64,000 nt of DNA from Pseudomonadota bacterium (GCA_021324455.1 JAJPJA010000013.1:1-64000), one strand, 5' to 3'; positions 1 through 8,984 are shown, counted from the stretch's first letter. Translations and numbers: made by a program. The notes: a model not told the origin generated them from the sequence alone.

Positions 1-21
1 AACTGAAAGAGGAATCGTCCA

Positions 22-951
22 ATGGCACTTTTGGAAGGCAAAGTCGCGATTGTCACCGGCGCCGGCCGCGGCATCGGACGCGAGGAAGCTCTGCTGATGG
101 CCCGGCATGGCGCCAAAGTCGTGGTCAACGACCTCGGCGGACATTTCGACGGCACCGGACAGTCGCGCTCGCCCGCCGAAGAAGTGGTCAAGGAGATTCG
201 ATCCGCCGGCGGCGAGGCGGTGGCCAACTTCGAGAGCGTCACCGATTTCAAGGCCGCCAAGCGCATCTTCGAGTGCGCCATCGACAACTTCGGCAAGCTC
301 AACATTTTGGTCAACAACGCCGGCATCCTGCGCGACCGCATGATTTTCAACATGTCGGAAGAGGATTGGGACGCGGTCATCGCCGTGCATCTGAAAGGAT
401 CCTTCAATCTCTCGCGCCACGCCTGCGCTTACTGGCGCGAGCAGCACAAGCTTGGCAACCTCCTCAACGGCCGCATCATCATGACCAGTTCCGATTCCGG
501 CCTGTTGGGCAACGCCGGACAGAGCAACTACGGCGCCGCCAAAGCCGCGCTGGCCGCGATGGCAATAATCATCGACCGCGAGATGGCGCGCTACGGCGTC
601 ACCGCCAACGCAATCGCGCCGGTCGCCCGCACGCGCATGACGGTCGAGGGCGTGCCCTCTTCGATGTTTTCCGGCACCGAGGGCAAAGGCTTCGACCCGT
701 ACAGCCCCGCCAATGTGGCGCCGGTGGTGGCGTGGCTCGCCAGCGACGACGCCAAGGACGTTCACGGCGAAGTGTTCCGCTCCGGGCTGGGCGGCGTGTG
801 GGTGCTGAAGGGTTGGAGCACGGTGGCGATGGTGGCGCAGAAGGCGGTTTGGGATCCGGTCGAACTCGGCAAGCGGCTCAAGGAAGAGCTGACCAGGGGT
901 ATTACGCAGAAGGAAACCCTCGGCGGCGTCATCAAGTCGGTCCTGTCCTGA
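22..951 (+). CDS. SDR oxidoreductase, HSD17B4/3-hydroxyacyl-CoA dehydrogenase type
   Basis: A 309-residue NAD(P)-dependent short-chain dehydrogenase. The Rossmann motif TGAGRGIG is near residue 12, NNAG near residue 97, and the catalytic YGAAK near residue 168. The VVNDLGG stretch and the insertion after it (GHFDGTGQSRSP) resemble the dehydrogenase part of peroxisomal multifunctional enzyme type 2 (HSD17B4), which oxidises 3-hydroxyacyl-CoA in beta-oxidation of branched and steroid side chains. That substrate is inferred from family resemblance only. The start is preceded by AAGAGGAA at a good distance. The phosphatase gene follows after 13 bases, so they may be co-transcribed. Confidence 0.88.
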   Translation: MALLEGKVAIVTGAGRGIGREEALLMARHGAKVVVNDLGGHFDGTGQSRSPAEEVVKEIRSAGGEAVANFESVTDFKAAKRIFECAIDNFGKLNILVNNAGILRDRMIFNMSEEDWDAVIAVHLKGSFNLSRHACAYWREQHKLGNLLNGRIIMTSSDSGLLGNAGQSNYGAAKAALAAMAIIIDREMARYGVTANAIAPVARTRMTVEGVPSSMFSGTEGKGFDPYSPANVAPVVAWLASDDAKDVHGEVFRSGLGGVWVLKGWSTVAMVAQKAVWDPVELGKRLKEELTRGITQKETLGGVIKSVLS

Positions 952-964
952 GGCGGCGCGGCGG

Positions 965-1510
965 ATGCCAGAGGAAAATTCGGGCGCGCAGCCGCGGCTG
1001 CGTTATCGTTCGGTGCTGTTCATCTGCGCCGCCAACACCGCGCGCAGCATCATGGCCGAATACATCATGAAGCGCGAACTGGAGGCGCGCGGTCTGCACG
1101 AGCGAGTCACTGTCCGCTCGGCAGGTATCGCGCCCTACGCCCGCGACGGATCGCTGGTCTCGCTCGACACCCGCATCACCCTGCGCGAGGACGGTATCGA
1201 CATCAGCGACGAGGCCAAATCGACGGCATTGCGGCGGCATCCGGAGATGCTGGAAGAAGCCGACCTGATCCTCGCGATGACCGAGAAGCAGGCGGCGGAC
1301 CTGCGCGCCAATTTCCTGCGCGACTCCGAGCGCCCCATCTATACCCTGCGCGAGTTCGCCGGCGGCAAGGGCGACGTCGAAGACCCCTGGCTGGAAGGCA
1401 TCGAGGTGTGGATCGCCTGCCGCGAGGAGATCAAGCGGATGCTCCCGATCGTCATCGATCGGATGCTTTTAGACTCGCCCGCAAATTCCTCCAGTGAGCA
1501 GCCGGTATGA
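965..1510 (+). CDS. Low-molecular-weight protein-tyrosine phosphatase family protein
   Basis: A 181-residue cytoplasmic protein of the LMW-PTP/arsenate-reductase fold. The P-loop C-x5-R-S is seen as CAANTARS (Cys21, Arg27, Ser28), close to the N-terminus as usual. The general-acid Asp is probably in the later VEDPW motif. The family hydrolyses phosphotyrosine or phosphoarginine; some relatives reduce arsenate, but no ars genes are nearby. The C-terminal tail is longer than the usual 150 to 160 residues. The stop codon overlaps a decayed start of the next gene (ATGA at 1507-1510), so the two were translationally coupled. Confidence 0.85.
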   Translation: MPEENSGAQPRLRYRSVLFICAANTARSIMAEYIMKRELEARGLHERVTVRSAGIAPYARDGSLVSLDTRITLREDGIDISDEAKSTALRRHPEMLEEADLILAMTEKQAADLRANFLRDSERPIYTLREFAGGKGDVEDPWLEGIEVWIACREEIKRMLPIVIDRMLLDSPANSSSEQPV

Positions 1511-1543
1511 GTTTCAGCAATCCCTATGAGTTTCAGCAATCCC
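1506..1543 (+). repeat. Perfect 19-bp tandem duplication over a start codon
   Basis: TATGAGTTTCAGCAATCCC occurs at 1506-1524 and again directly at 1525-1543. It duplicates the start codon and first codons of the CoA-binding protein gene. As 19 is not a multiple of three, the first ATG now reads 13 codons and stops at 1546-1548. Confidence 0.95.
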
Positions 1544-1954
1544 AATGACGATGAAATCAGGCGCATTCTTTCCCAGCCCGCGACGGTGGCGGTGGTGGGA
1601 TGCTCCGACAGTCCCGCGCGCGACAGCCTGCGGATCGCGATGCTGCTCAGGAACAAGGGCTTCAAAGTCATCCCGGTCAATCCCACCTTGCCGCCCGGCG
1701 CCCTGCTCCAGGCGCTGGGCGAGCGCTGCTATCCCGACCTGAAGTCGATTCCCGAGCCGGTCGAAATCGTGGACGTGTTCCGGCGCTCGGAATTCCTGCC
1801 CGAAGTTGTCGATCAGGCGATCGCGAAAGGCGCGAAGATTCTCTGGTGCCAGTTGGGCGTGGTCGATCCGATTCAGGCCGAGCGCGCGACTAAAGCCGGG
1901 ATAACGGTCGTGATGGATCGCTGCCCGGCCATCGAGTACGGACGGCTGTTTTAG
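1526..1954 (+). CDS. CoA-binding domain protein (YccU type)
   Basis: A 142-residue single-domain protein of the CoA_binding_2/YccU family, a Rossmann fold related to the CoA-binding part of succinyl-CoA synthetase. The motif VAVVGCSDSPAR near residue 22 forms the nucleotide loop. VIPVNP and the later QLGVV and VMDRCPAIEY motifs are family hallmarks. The role is unknown; CoA binding is known for relatives. The start is the second copy of a duplicated segment, because the upstream ATG at 1507 is out of frame. The stop overlaps the Nudix gene start by one base, which suggests an operon. Confidence 0.85.
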   Translation: MSFSNPNDDEIRRILSQPATVAVVGCSDSPARDSLRIAMLLRNKGFKVIPVNPTLPPGALLQALGERCYPDLKSIPEPVEIVDVFRRSEFLPEVVDQAIAKGAKILWCQLGVVDPIQAERATKAGITVVMDRCPAIEYGRLF

Positions 1955-2538
1955 TGGCACCCCACGGCAAGCCCAAACCCGCCGCCTGGAAAACGGTGGA
2001 AAGCAGGACGGTTTACACCACCCGCATCTTCGACCTGCATCATCATCGCCGCCATCACCATCAGCGGGGCCATCACGATTTCTACGTCCTCCACGCGCCC
2101 GACTGGATCAATATCATTCCGCTGACCGACGACGGGACGGTCGTAATGGTGCGGCAGTTCCGGCATGGAATCGAGGATTTCACGCTGGAGATTCCGGGCG
2201 GGATGGTGGACCCGCAGGACGCCAGTCCGATGGCGGCGGCGCGGCGCGAGATGCGCGAGGAGAGCGGCTACGACTCCGACGATATCGTCGAACTGGGCAA
2301 GGTGCATCCCAACCCCGCCATCCAGGGCAACTACTGCCATACCTTTCTGGCGCGCGGCGTGCGCCCCGGCGTGAAGCTCGAAATGGACACCACCGAGGAG
2401 ACCGAAGTCGTGCTGGTCCCGCTGGCGTCGATCAGGGATTTGATCGCAAGCGGCGAAATCACCCATGCACTGGTGATCGCGGCGTTCTCGTTCCTGCACC
2501 TGTACAATCCGTTGCCGCATCGCGGCGCGAAAGGTTAG
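1954..2538 (+). CDS. Nudix hydrolase with a histidine-rich loop
   Basis: A 194-residue Nudix hydrolase resembling ADP-ribose pyrophosphatases, which cleave nucleoside diphosphates linked to another group using Mg or Mn. The Nudix box is visible as GGMVD followed by REMREESG around residues 85 to 110, with one residue more than the canonical spacing. An unusual stretch, HHHRRHHHQRGHH, lies at about residues 29 to 41 before the first core strand. The start is a GTG overlapping the previous stop (TAG) by one base. No other start lies before the conserved region, so the GTG start is preferred. Confidence 0.85.
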   Translation: MAPHGKPKPAAWKTVESRTVYTTRIFDLHHHRRHHHQRGHHDFYVLHAPDWINIIPLTDDGTVVMVRQFRHGIEDFTLEIPGGMVDPQDASPMAAARREMREESGYDSDDIVELGKVHPNPAIQGNYCHTFLARGVRPGVKLEMDTTEETEVVLVPLASIRDLIASGEITHALVIAAFSFLHLYNPLPHRGAKG

Positions 2539-2550
2539 CCCCATCGCCGG

Positions 2551-3162
2551 ATGAGGAAAGCGCCAATCGTCCTGATCTTGTGCGCAGCTTTTCTGGCCGC
2601 GCCGCGCGTGCGGGCCGCCTCGGGAGCTAACAAAACCGAAGTGACGGTATTCCGCCCCGCTGTTCCCGGCGGAGAATCGCGCACGGGCAGTTGCTGGACC
2701 GATTCGATTGCGGTCGCGCGGCGCGGCGCATGGCGATGCACTGTCGGCAACGAAATCTACGACCCCTGCTTTTCCAGTCCCGATCTGCGCGGCGCCGTAA
2801 TCTGCAACGCCAATCCGGCCAGGGGCACCGCCGGTTTCGTGCTCAAACTCACCAGGCCCCTGCCCCAACCCTCCGGTCAAAGTCCAACCCATCCCCGTCC
2901 GTGGCTGGTAAAACTGGCTGACGGCACCGACTGCGAAATTCAGACCGGAACCATCGCTTTCGTCGCCGGACTGGCGGTTCCCTACGGATGCTCGGATTCG
3001 AAGCCCTGCGGCGACAACGGTTGTCCGTACATGACGGGGCTGACCGCAAACTTCAAACACGGCCAGCCCTGGAGCGCGGATAAGGTCGCCTTCAGTTCAT
3101 CCAGCGGCGGCCTCAAGCTTATCGGCCGCGAACCGGTCGCGGTGACCCAGGTGTGGAAGTAG
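2551..3162 (+). CDS. Secreted protein of unknown function
   Basis: A 203-residue protein with a Sec signal peptide: a basic MRK, a hydrophobic run of about 15 residues, then an Ala-rich cleavage region (RVRAAS). The mature part has several cysteines (SCW, CTVG, DPCFSS, CNAN, DCE, YGCSDSKPCGDNGC), suggesting disulphide bonds in the periplasm or outside the cell. I do not recognise the family. It follows the Nudix gene by 12 bases and precedes a CoA-transferase gene, both on the same strand. Confidence 0.7.
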   Translation: MRKAPIVLILCAAFLAAPRVRAASGANKTEVTVFRPAVPGGESRTGSCWTDSIAVARRGAWRCTVGNEIYDPCFSSPDLRGAVICNANPARGTAGFVLKLTRPLPQPSGQSPTHPRPWLVKLADGTDCEIQTGTIAFVAGLAVPYGCSDSKPCGDNGCPYMTGLTANFKHGQPWSADKVAFSSSSGGLKLIGREPVAVTQVWK

Positions 3163-3188
3163 CCCCGAGGGGCCAGTGGAGGAAGATG

Positions 3189-4328
3189 ATGGCTGAAGGA
3201 CCGCTCTCGGACATTCTGGTCATAGACCTGACTCATGTTTTGTCGGGCCCGTACTGCACCATGTATCTGGCGGAGTTGGGCGCGCGCGTGATCAAGGTCG
3301 AACACTCCGGCCACGGCGACGAGACTCGCCGTTTCCCGCCGCTGGTGGACGGAACTTCAGCCTATTTCGCCACCGTCAACCGCGGCAAGGAATCGATTGC
3401 GCTGGAATTCGAAAAGCCGCAGGACAAGGACCTGCTGCTCGAAATGATCCGCCGCGCCGATGTGGTAGTGGAGAACCTGCGCTATGCCACACTGGAGCAT
3501 CTGGGACTGGACTACGAGGCCCTGCGGCGTATCAACCCGCGTCTGATCTACGCGGCGATTTCGGCATTCGGACAGACCGGGCCGATGCATGAGCGATGCG
3601 CCTACGATCCGATTCTGCAGGCGATGAGCGGAATGATGACGATCAACGGCCAGCCCGGCACCCCGCCCACCAAGGTCGGAACCTCGATGGTGGACTACCT
3701 GAGCGGCATGTTCTGCCTCGCTGGCATCGAGGCAGCGCTCTATCAGCGGACCCGGACCGGAGAAGGCGCCAAGGTCGATATCGGGATGCTGGACGTGCAG
3801 ATGTCGGTGCTGGAGAGCGCGCTGATGAACGCGCTCAACGGCGGACCGGTTCCCAGGGCAATCGGCAACCGGCATCCGTCGGTTGCGCCGTGCGATACTT
3901 ACGCAACGTCGGACGGGCCCCTGATGATCATCGCCGGCAACGACGCTACATTCAGGAGCCTGTGCGAGGCTTTGGGACGCCCCGATATGGCCGACGATCC
4001 GCGCTTCCGCACGCTTGCCGATCGCAAAGCCAATGAAGACGCGCTGAAGTCGGCGATGGAGGAAGTGCTGCGCACCCGCACCGCCGCGCAATGGGAGAGC
4101 ATCCTCGCCGAGGCCGCCGTGCCCTGCGCCATCGTCGCGACCATTCCGCAGGCGCTCGACAATCCGCAAGTGCGCGAGCGGAACATGATAGTCACTGCGG
4201 GCAGCGTCAGGATGGCGGGGAATCCGATCAAGATCAGCACGCTGGCCGATCCGCCGGCGCGCAAACCCGCCCCGCAGCTTGACGCCGACGGCACCAGAAT
4301 CCGCGCGGAGTTCGCTCCCAAAAAGTAG
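3189..4328 (+). CDS. CaiB/BaiF family CoA-transferase
   Basis: A 379-residue class III CoA-transferase. The family moves CoA between carboxylic acids through an aspartyl thioester, or racemises 2-methylacyl-CoA. The N-terminal IDLTHVLSGPYCTMYLAELG and IKVEHSGHGD motifs bind CoA. FGQTGP near residue 134 is conserved, and the nucleophilic Asp is probably in SMVDYLSG. The frame opens upstream at 3153, but the ATG at 3189 has GGAGG at 3178-3182 six bases away and begins just before the conserved domain. The adjacent ATG at 3186 is possible. It converges on the amidohydrolase gene with a nine-base gap. Confidence 0.9.
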   Translation: MAEGPLSDILVIDLTHVLSGPYCTMYLAELGARVIKVEHSGHGDETRRFPPLVDGTSAYFATVNRGKESIALEFEKPQDKDLLLEMIRRADVVVENLRYATLEHLGLDYEALRRINPRLIYAAISAFGQTGPMHERCAYDPILQAMSGMMTINGQPGTPPTKVGTSMVDYLSGMFCLAGIEAALYQRTRTGEGAKVDIGMLDVQMSVLESALMNALNGGPVPRAIGNRHPSVAPCDTYATSDGPLMIIAGNDATFRSLCEALGRPDMADDPRFRTLADRKANEDALKSAMEEVLRTRTAAQWESILAEAAVPCAIVATIPQALDNPQVRERNMIVTAGSVRMAGNPIKISTLADPPARKPAPQLDADGTRIRAEFAPKK

Positions 4329-4337
4329 CCGCGCCGC

Positions 4338-5168
4338 TCAGCGCAGCGTCGGCCACAGGGTCAATGCGGTTGCGCCGAAAATCCAGTTCAGCTCGCCGGC
4401 GCCGAGGAAGGCCAGCTGCTCGCGCGCCAGTTCGACCTGCTGCTTCAGACTGCGGTCGTAAGTAGCGGGGAAGTTCGATCCCCAAATCAGCCGCCGCGCC
4501 CCGAAGCTGTCCGTCAGACGGCGGAAGAAATCCGCGCTGGTGCTGCGCCCCGCCATCGCCGCGTCGATGCTCACGGTCGAGAACTTGATATAGCAGTTTG
4601 GAAACCGTGCAAGATCCAACAGCGGCCTGACGCGGTCGTAAGGAGGCCCGCCGCTGAGATCCGGCGTTCCCATGTGCTCCAAAGCAACCATCAGATCGGG
4701 AAAACGTTCCAGAAGCGCCGGCAGCAACGGCAACTGGCTGAACCGGGTGAGCAGGCAAAGCGGGATTTTCAAAGCCGCCACCTGCTCCAGGATGGGAGCA
4801 ACGCGGGCGTCGTCCAGCGCCACTTCGGGCCGGGTCAAAGTCACCAACCGCGCGCCATGCAGACCGCGCTCGCGCGTCCAATAAGCCGCCTGTGCGGGCG
4901 CGTCGGCCTGTAACGCATCGATCGCAAAAACCCCCGCCAGACGGCCGGAATAGCGCGCGACAATATCGGCCAAATAACTGTTGTCGCCGCCATACGCTCC
5001 GTATGCCTGCACCACGACGGCGCGGTCGATCCCGGCCTCCTCCATCGCCGCGATCAATTGCTCGATCGAAAGATCCCGCACCCATCGGCCGAGCGCGCCC
5101 CGGGCCAATCTCCTGGGATATTTCACCTGGTCCGGCGACACCACATGACAATGAGTTTCAACCAGCAT
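4338..5168 (-). CDS. Amidohydrolase-2 (TIM-barrel) family protein
   Basis: A 276-residue metal-dependent hydrolase of the amidohydrolase-2 family (ACMSD and 4-oxalomesaconate-hydratase-like enzymes, which hydrolyse or decarboxylate dicarboxylic and ring-cleavage products). The N-terminal THCHVV is the metal-binding HxH. LEHMGTPD carries a central His, and WGSNFPATYD near residue 230 has Asn where SDFPH-type relatives have the final Asp (W-G-S-D). The substituted Asp may alter metal binding. The substrate is unknown. The gene reads toward the CoA-transferase gene. Confidence 0.8.
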   Translation of the reverse strand: MLVETHCHVVSPDQVKYPRRLARGALGRWVRDLSIEQLIAAMEEAGIDRAVVVQAYGAYGGDNSYLADIVARYSGRLAGVFAIDALQADAPAQAAYWTRERGLHGARLVTLTRPEVALDDARVAPILEQVAALKIPLCLLTRFSQLPLLPALLERFPDLMVALEHMGTPDLSGGPPYDRVRPLLDLARFPNCYIKFSTVSIDAAMAGRSTSADFFRRLTDSFGARRLIWGSNFPATYDRSLKQQVELAREQLAFLGAGELNWIFGATALTLWPTLR

Positions 5169-5262
5169 CGGACATTTTTGGGCGCGCCGCCGGTCCGCTG
5201 GCGCGCCGGTTTAATCGTAATCGAACTGGCGTCCCGACATAATAGTGAATGCCAGAAGCCGG

Positions 5263-5802
5263 TCATCGCACCGGAACCGTACACGCCGCGCTCAGGCACG
5301 GTTTTGCCATTACATGGTCGAGCTGGCCGCTTCTGTAGCAAAGCACGACGAGGTCCTTCAGATTTATGGCGTTCAATCGATCGGGCGGAATCGTACCCAT
5401 CGCCACAAGCGTGGGTTTATCGGCGGGGTTGACGCCGGCGCCAAGGACGACGCGATGATTCAGATTCGCCGCGTTCAACTGATCGAGCCGAATGCTATTT
5501 ATCGGTATGAGTATGGTCTGCTCGGGATTGAGTCCCCTGCCAGACTCAGGCGCGAATCCGTGATGCAATGTCTTATCAGTAATGTACGCACTATACACTT
5601 CGCACTTGTCGCCGTTGTCGAGTGCCAGGACCAACTCAGGCTCGCCGATCCGCGCCGCGATCGAACCGCGCTGCTCGCCCGGCTGGAATTTCGACAGGTC
5701 TACGCGCGCCGGCTCGGGGCCCGCGCGCGCCGCTGTGCTTGCGGCTGAATTGGCCGCGCACGCCACAAGCAACCATGGCAGCAATAGGAATTGTGTTTTC
5801 AT
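5263..5802 (-). CDS. Putative lipoprotein, unknown function
   Basis: A 179-residue protein with a short hydrophobic N-terminus ending in a lipobox-like LLVAC, so it is probably anchored to a membrane by a lipidated Cys. Residues 75 to 150 contain two similar segments, IRLDQLNAANLNHRVVL and PDRLNAINLKDLVVL, which suggests an internal repeat. I do not recognise the family. The ATG at 5802 is preferred to a TTG one codon earlier. It diverges from the gene at 5964, leaving about 160 bases for promoters. Confidence 0.65.
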   Translation of the reverse strand: MKTQFLLLPWLLVACAANSAASTAARAGPEPARVDLSKFQPGEQRGSIAARIGEPELVLALDNGDKCEVYSAYITDKTLHHGFAPESGRGLNPEQTILIPINSIRLDQLNAANLNHRVVLGAGVNPADKPTLVAMGTIPPDRLNAINLKDLVVLCYRSGQLDHVMAKPCLSAACTVPVR

Positions 5803-5963
5803 CAAGTCCCCTGACCGCCAGACCCGGTGGAATTTTTATCGTAAAGGAACCGAATAGTCCAATTGGACAGAGAAACAGAGGGTTGCTAAGATGCGGTAAT
5901 TTGAGCGGATGCCGCTCACAGCGGCAATTCGAAACGCATAATCTGTTTTTCGGAGCTCGCGCG

Positions 5964-6584
5964 ATGGATTCGGCGCTTTACAGGTTGGTCGTGCGTGGAC
6001 CGGCGGCTGAGGTCGAGCTCTTCAGGAAGGCTGCTTCGAGTCGCTCGAAACCAGGCTGCCTGACGGTCAATCCTGAACACCAGTTGTTGTCCTTCAAAAA
6101 ATTGTGGGCGGCGCTGCCGGGAAAAAATTCCGCCGGCGCTCCGGTCGATATCGAGGAACCATGGGATCTGGCCGTCGATCGGCTCAAACGCTATGGCGAC
6201 GGCACAACCGAACTGACTTACAAATTTCAACTCGCCGGTTTCGACTGCGATCAACTGGTCAGGGACATCTCAAAACAATATCCGAAATTATGCTTTATAT
6301 CAGGGGTCGTGGCGCCGGACGTCGACCAGCAGTCAAGTTTGCTCGCGTACCAGGGGCGGGTCCGCCGCTGGCGCCTGCCGGAAAGCCGCAAAGCGGCAAT
6401 CCTGTCTGACGTTCCGGAGGAAACCGAGGATAATGCCGACGAAGTCTCCTTCGCCCTCAGCGAAAGCGACTGGGCGATGATGGACGCGGTGGTAGATCAC
6501 TGGAAGACCGTGGTAAATGAGTTGATGAGCCGGTCCGCTGCGGCAGGAAGTGGAAAAACACGCTCAGCCGCGCGTGGTAAATGA
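5964..6584 (+). CDS. Hypothetical protein
   Basis: A 206-residue soluble protein without signal peptide or membrane segment. It starts MDSALYRLVVRGPAAEVELF. A clear beta-alpha start and a mid-region rich in charged residues (RLKRYGDGTTELTYKFQLAGFDCDQLV) suggest a small ferredoxin-like alpha/beta fold, but no family is recognised. The open frame extends upstream to 5622 through antisense sequence of the lipoprotein gene. The ATG at 5964 is the sensible start, since the upstream part is arginine- and proline-rich shadow translation. Confidence 0.6.
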   Translation: MDSALYRLVVRGPAAEVELFRKAASSRSKPGCLTVNPEHQLLSFKKLWAALPGKNSAGAPVDIEEPWDLAVDRLKRYGDGTTELTYKFQLAGFDCDQLVRDISKQYPKLCFISGVVAPDVDQQSSLLAYQGRVRRWRLPESRKAAILSDVPEETEDNADEVSFALSESDWAMMDAVVDHWKTVVNELMSRSAAAGSGKTRSAARGK

Positions 6585-6862
6585 ACCAGGTTGCACGGGC
6601 CCCGCACCGCTGCAAGACCGCGCTCGCTGCGGCATCGCTCTCGCAATTGAGATTTCGCTCTCGCACTGCCGCGGCCGGGCTGACCGGCACGAAGCGTCCA
6701 ACGCGGCCGCCGGCGATTGACGTCATGCGAGTGGCTATGTCAGTAAGCCGGGCGTCCGGGGTTGTGCTAAACCAAGACCAGCGTCAGCCGCCGTTTTCGA
6801 GTGCGCGGGAGCTTTGAAAGTTCCGGCACTCCCGGTGAGCCACAAAACCAGGGACCAAAGCG

Positions 6863-8293
6863 ATGGATTTGCACCAGGAGCTTTGTTACGCGACCGCCGG
6901 CCAACTGCTGGATTTGCTCAAGCGGCGCGAAGTCTCCAGCACCGAACTGGCCCGCATGTTTATCGATCGATGCCGCGCGCTGAATCCGCGGCTCAACGCG
7001 GTCGTGACGCTGGTTGAAGAGCGGGCCTTGGCCGAGGCCGAGGCCAGCGACCGCCGCCGCGCAGGAGGAGATGCAATCGGCCCGCTCGAAGGCCTGCCTT
7101 TCACCGTCAAAGACACCCTTGCGACGCAGGGCGTACGCTCGACCGCCGGCACGCGCAAACTGGCGAACTACATCCCCGAGCGCGACGCCGCTGCGGTGTC
7201 CCACCTGCGCGCCGCCGGCGCGATCCTGATCGGCAAGAGCAACGTGCCGGAACTGGGCGGCGATATCGATTGCGACAATCCCGTCTTCGGCCCCGCCTCC
7301 AATCCATGGGACCTTTCGCGAACGCCGGGTGGCTCCAGCGGAGGCGAAGGAGCCGCGGTCGCCGCCGGACTCAACGCATTCGGACTGGGTTCGGATACCG
7401 GAGGCTCGGTCCGCATCCCCTCGCATTTCTGCGGCGTGGCCGGACTCAAGCCCGGATGGGCGACGGTTTCACGCACGGGCCACCTGCCGCCGGAAAGCGC
7501 CAGTTCGCCGCCGCTCCACAACGTTGCGACGGTCGGTCCGCTGGCGCGCTGCGTGGACGATCTGACTCTGGTTTACAACGTCATCAAAGGTCCGACCTGG
7601 GATTCGCCCAACACCGTTCCCTCCGCCGACGCCCGTCCTGAGCGCGTACGCGTCCGGGATTTGCGATGCGCGTTCTTCACCGGGATGAGCGGCAATCCGC
7701 CGCCCGAGCCCGCCATAAAAGAGGCTGCGGTCCGCGCGGCGGCGATTCTCTCCAGAAGCGGGATCGCTGTCGACGAAATCGATCCTCCGATCGGCGACAT
7801 AGCGCGAGAGAACCGCGCTTACTACGGCGCCGACGGACGGCGGCTCAATCTGGAATGGTACGGCGCCGACATCGAGCATTGCCGCCCCCGGCTGTTGAAG
7901 TTCATGATCGCGTCGCTGGCGTCGGAGACGACTGCCGCGGATTTCTTCAAGGCCTCGATGCGCCGCGACGAGATGCGCGGCGAGCTCGCCCGCTGGATGC
8001 AACGCTATCCCGTCATCCTGACCATTCCATGCTGCATCACGGCGTTTCGGCATGACGCCGGCGACGAGATCGAACTCGGCGGGGCGCGATGGAATCGGCT
8101 CGCGGCAATCTGGCCCACCATCTGGCCCAGCTTCCATGGCCTTCCGGCGGCGGTCGTCCCGGCCGGGACGGATCGCAACGGGCTTCCAGTCGGCGTCCAG
8201 ATCGTGGGCCGCGCATTCGAAGAAGAAACCGTCCTGGCGGTAGCGCGGACGCTGGAGCAGGAATTGGACTGCAATCGTCATCCTCCGCTATGA
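6863..8293 (+). CDS. Amidase signature family hydrolase
   Basis: A 476-residue amidase that hydrolyses carboxamides to acid and ammonia. The Ser-cisSer-Lys triad is present: Lys83 in FTVKDT, cis-Ser158 in TPGGSSGGEG, and nucleophile Ser182 in DTGGSVRIPS. The C-terminal LPVGVQIVGRAFEEE motif is typical. No signal peptide is seen, so it acts in the cytoplasm. The substrate cannot be told; relatives act on aryl and fatty amides or hydrolyse peptide-like bonds. It is monocistronic, with 278 empty bases before it and a terminator after it. Confidence 0.9.
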   Translation: MDLHQELCYATAGQLLDLLKRREVSSTELARMFIDRCRALNPRLNAVVTLVEERALAEAEASDRRRAGGDAIGPLEGLPFTVKDTLATQGVRSTAGTRKLANYIPERDAAAVSHLRAAGAILIGKSNVPELGGDIDCDNPVFGPASNPWDLSRTPGGSSGGEGAAVAAGLNAFGLGSDTGGSVRIPSHFCGVAGLKPGWATVSRTGHLPPESASSPPLHNVATVGPLARCVDDLTLVYNVIKGPTWDSPNTVPSADARPERVRVRDLRCAFFTGMSGNPPPEPAIKEAAVRAAAILSRSGIAVDEIDPPIGDIARENRAYYGADGRRLNLEWYGADIEHCRPRLLKFMIASLASETTAADFFKASMRRDEMRGELARWMQRYPVILTIPCCITAFRHDAGDEIELGGARWNRLAAIWPTIWPSFHGLPAAVVPAGTDRNGLPVGVQIVGRAFEEETVLAVARTLEQELDCNRHPPL

Positions 8294-8332
8294 ATCGCAC
8301 CAGGTGCTCGCTTTTTTTTAACAATTTTGATT

Positions 8333-8377
8333 GGGCGACAGCGCGTCCAATGCGCTGACGGCGCCCGCTTTTTTCTT
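8333..8377 (+). terminator. Intrinsic terminator after the amidase gene
   Basis: The stem has outer arms GGGCG (8333-8337) and CGCCC (8362-8366) and inner arms AGCGC (8340-8344) and GCGCT (8352-8356). It is followed by a T-rich run at 8369-8377. It lies 40 bases after the amidase stop. A second T8 run at 8312-8319 precedes it. Confidence 0.65.
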
Positions 8378-8407
8378 AACCAGGGCGCCGCTGCTCATGC
8401 ATAATCG

Positions 8408-8932
8408 ATGCTGAGGTGCGCCTCGATGTTCAACGGAGACGCTGCAGTCCTCGTAACGGAACACTTGCCTGATGACTTGAGGGCTCTCAGAGATACCATC
8501 GCCAGGACCGAAGCCGAACGTCCCGGTCACGTCTGGGAGCGCCACCGGGACGCTTTCGATCTTATCAAGCGGTTCAGAAGCCGCTGCGAGACGACCGGGC
8601 ATTGCCTGGTGATCGCGCTGAACGGCCGGCCCGGCAGTCTATGCAAGTTGATGCGCAATCGGCGCGACGAGCGCCGCACCTGCATCATGTGCGGGACCGA
8701 AGAGGTCGGGAAACCGGTTACGGGTTTGGTTAGACGGATTTTATTCGGCCGCGTCAAATGGAAATTCGAGACCCTCAACGGCCGCACCACGCGCCGTTTC
8801 GCCGACCCCGAATGGTACTTCGAAACGGTCGCGATCTTCAGACAGTTCTCCTTCCCGACCGATGTCGTCCTGCATCACGCCTTCCCCCCGCGAATCCCGC
8901 GATCCATCGCATCACATCAACGCAAGAGTTGA
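8408..8932 (+). CDS. Hypothetical protein
   Basis: A 174-residue basic soluble protein of unknown family. It has a central CIMCG pair of cysteines after an arginine-rich stretch (RNRRDERRTC) and three tryptophans (HVWERH, KWKFE, PEWYFE). There is no signal peptide. A second ATG at 8426 could be the start (MFNGDAAV); neither has a convincing ribosome site. The gene sits alone between the amidase and an MlaC-like gene. Confidence 0.5.
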   Translation: MLRCASMFNGDAAVLVTEHLPDDLRALRDTIARTEAERPGHVWERHRDAFDLIKRFRSRCETTGHCLVIALNGRPGSLCKLMRNRRDERRTCIMCGTEEVGKPVTGLVRRILFGRVKWKFETLNGRTTRRFADPEWYFETVAIFRQFSFPTDVVLHHAFPPRIPRSIASHQRKS

Positions 8933-8984
8933 ACGTGACAAAGCTGCGGGCCGGGGTAAATAATCGCCCCGAGGAATTAACCGT

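Noticed and set aside
273-1070. A 265-codon frame overlapping the first SDR gene
   Set aside because: Frame-shifted shadow of the SDR gene with arginine-rich composition.
8297-8307. Palindrome GCACCAGGTGC followed by a T run
   Set aside because: The arms leave a one-base loop, so it cannot form a terminator stem; the larger stem at 8333-8377 is better.
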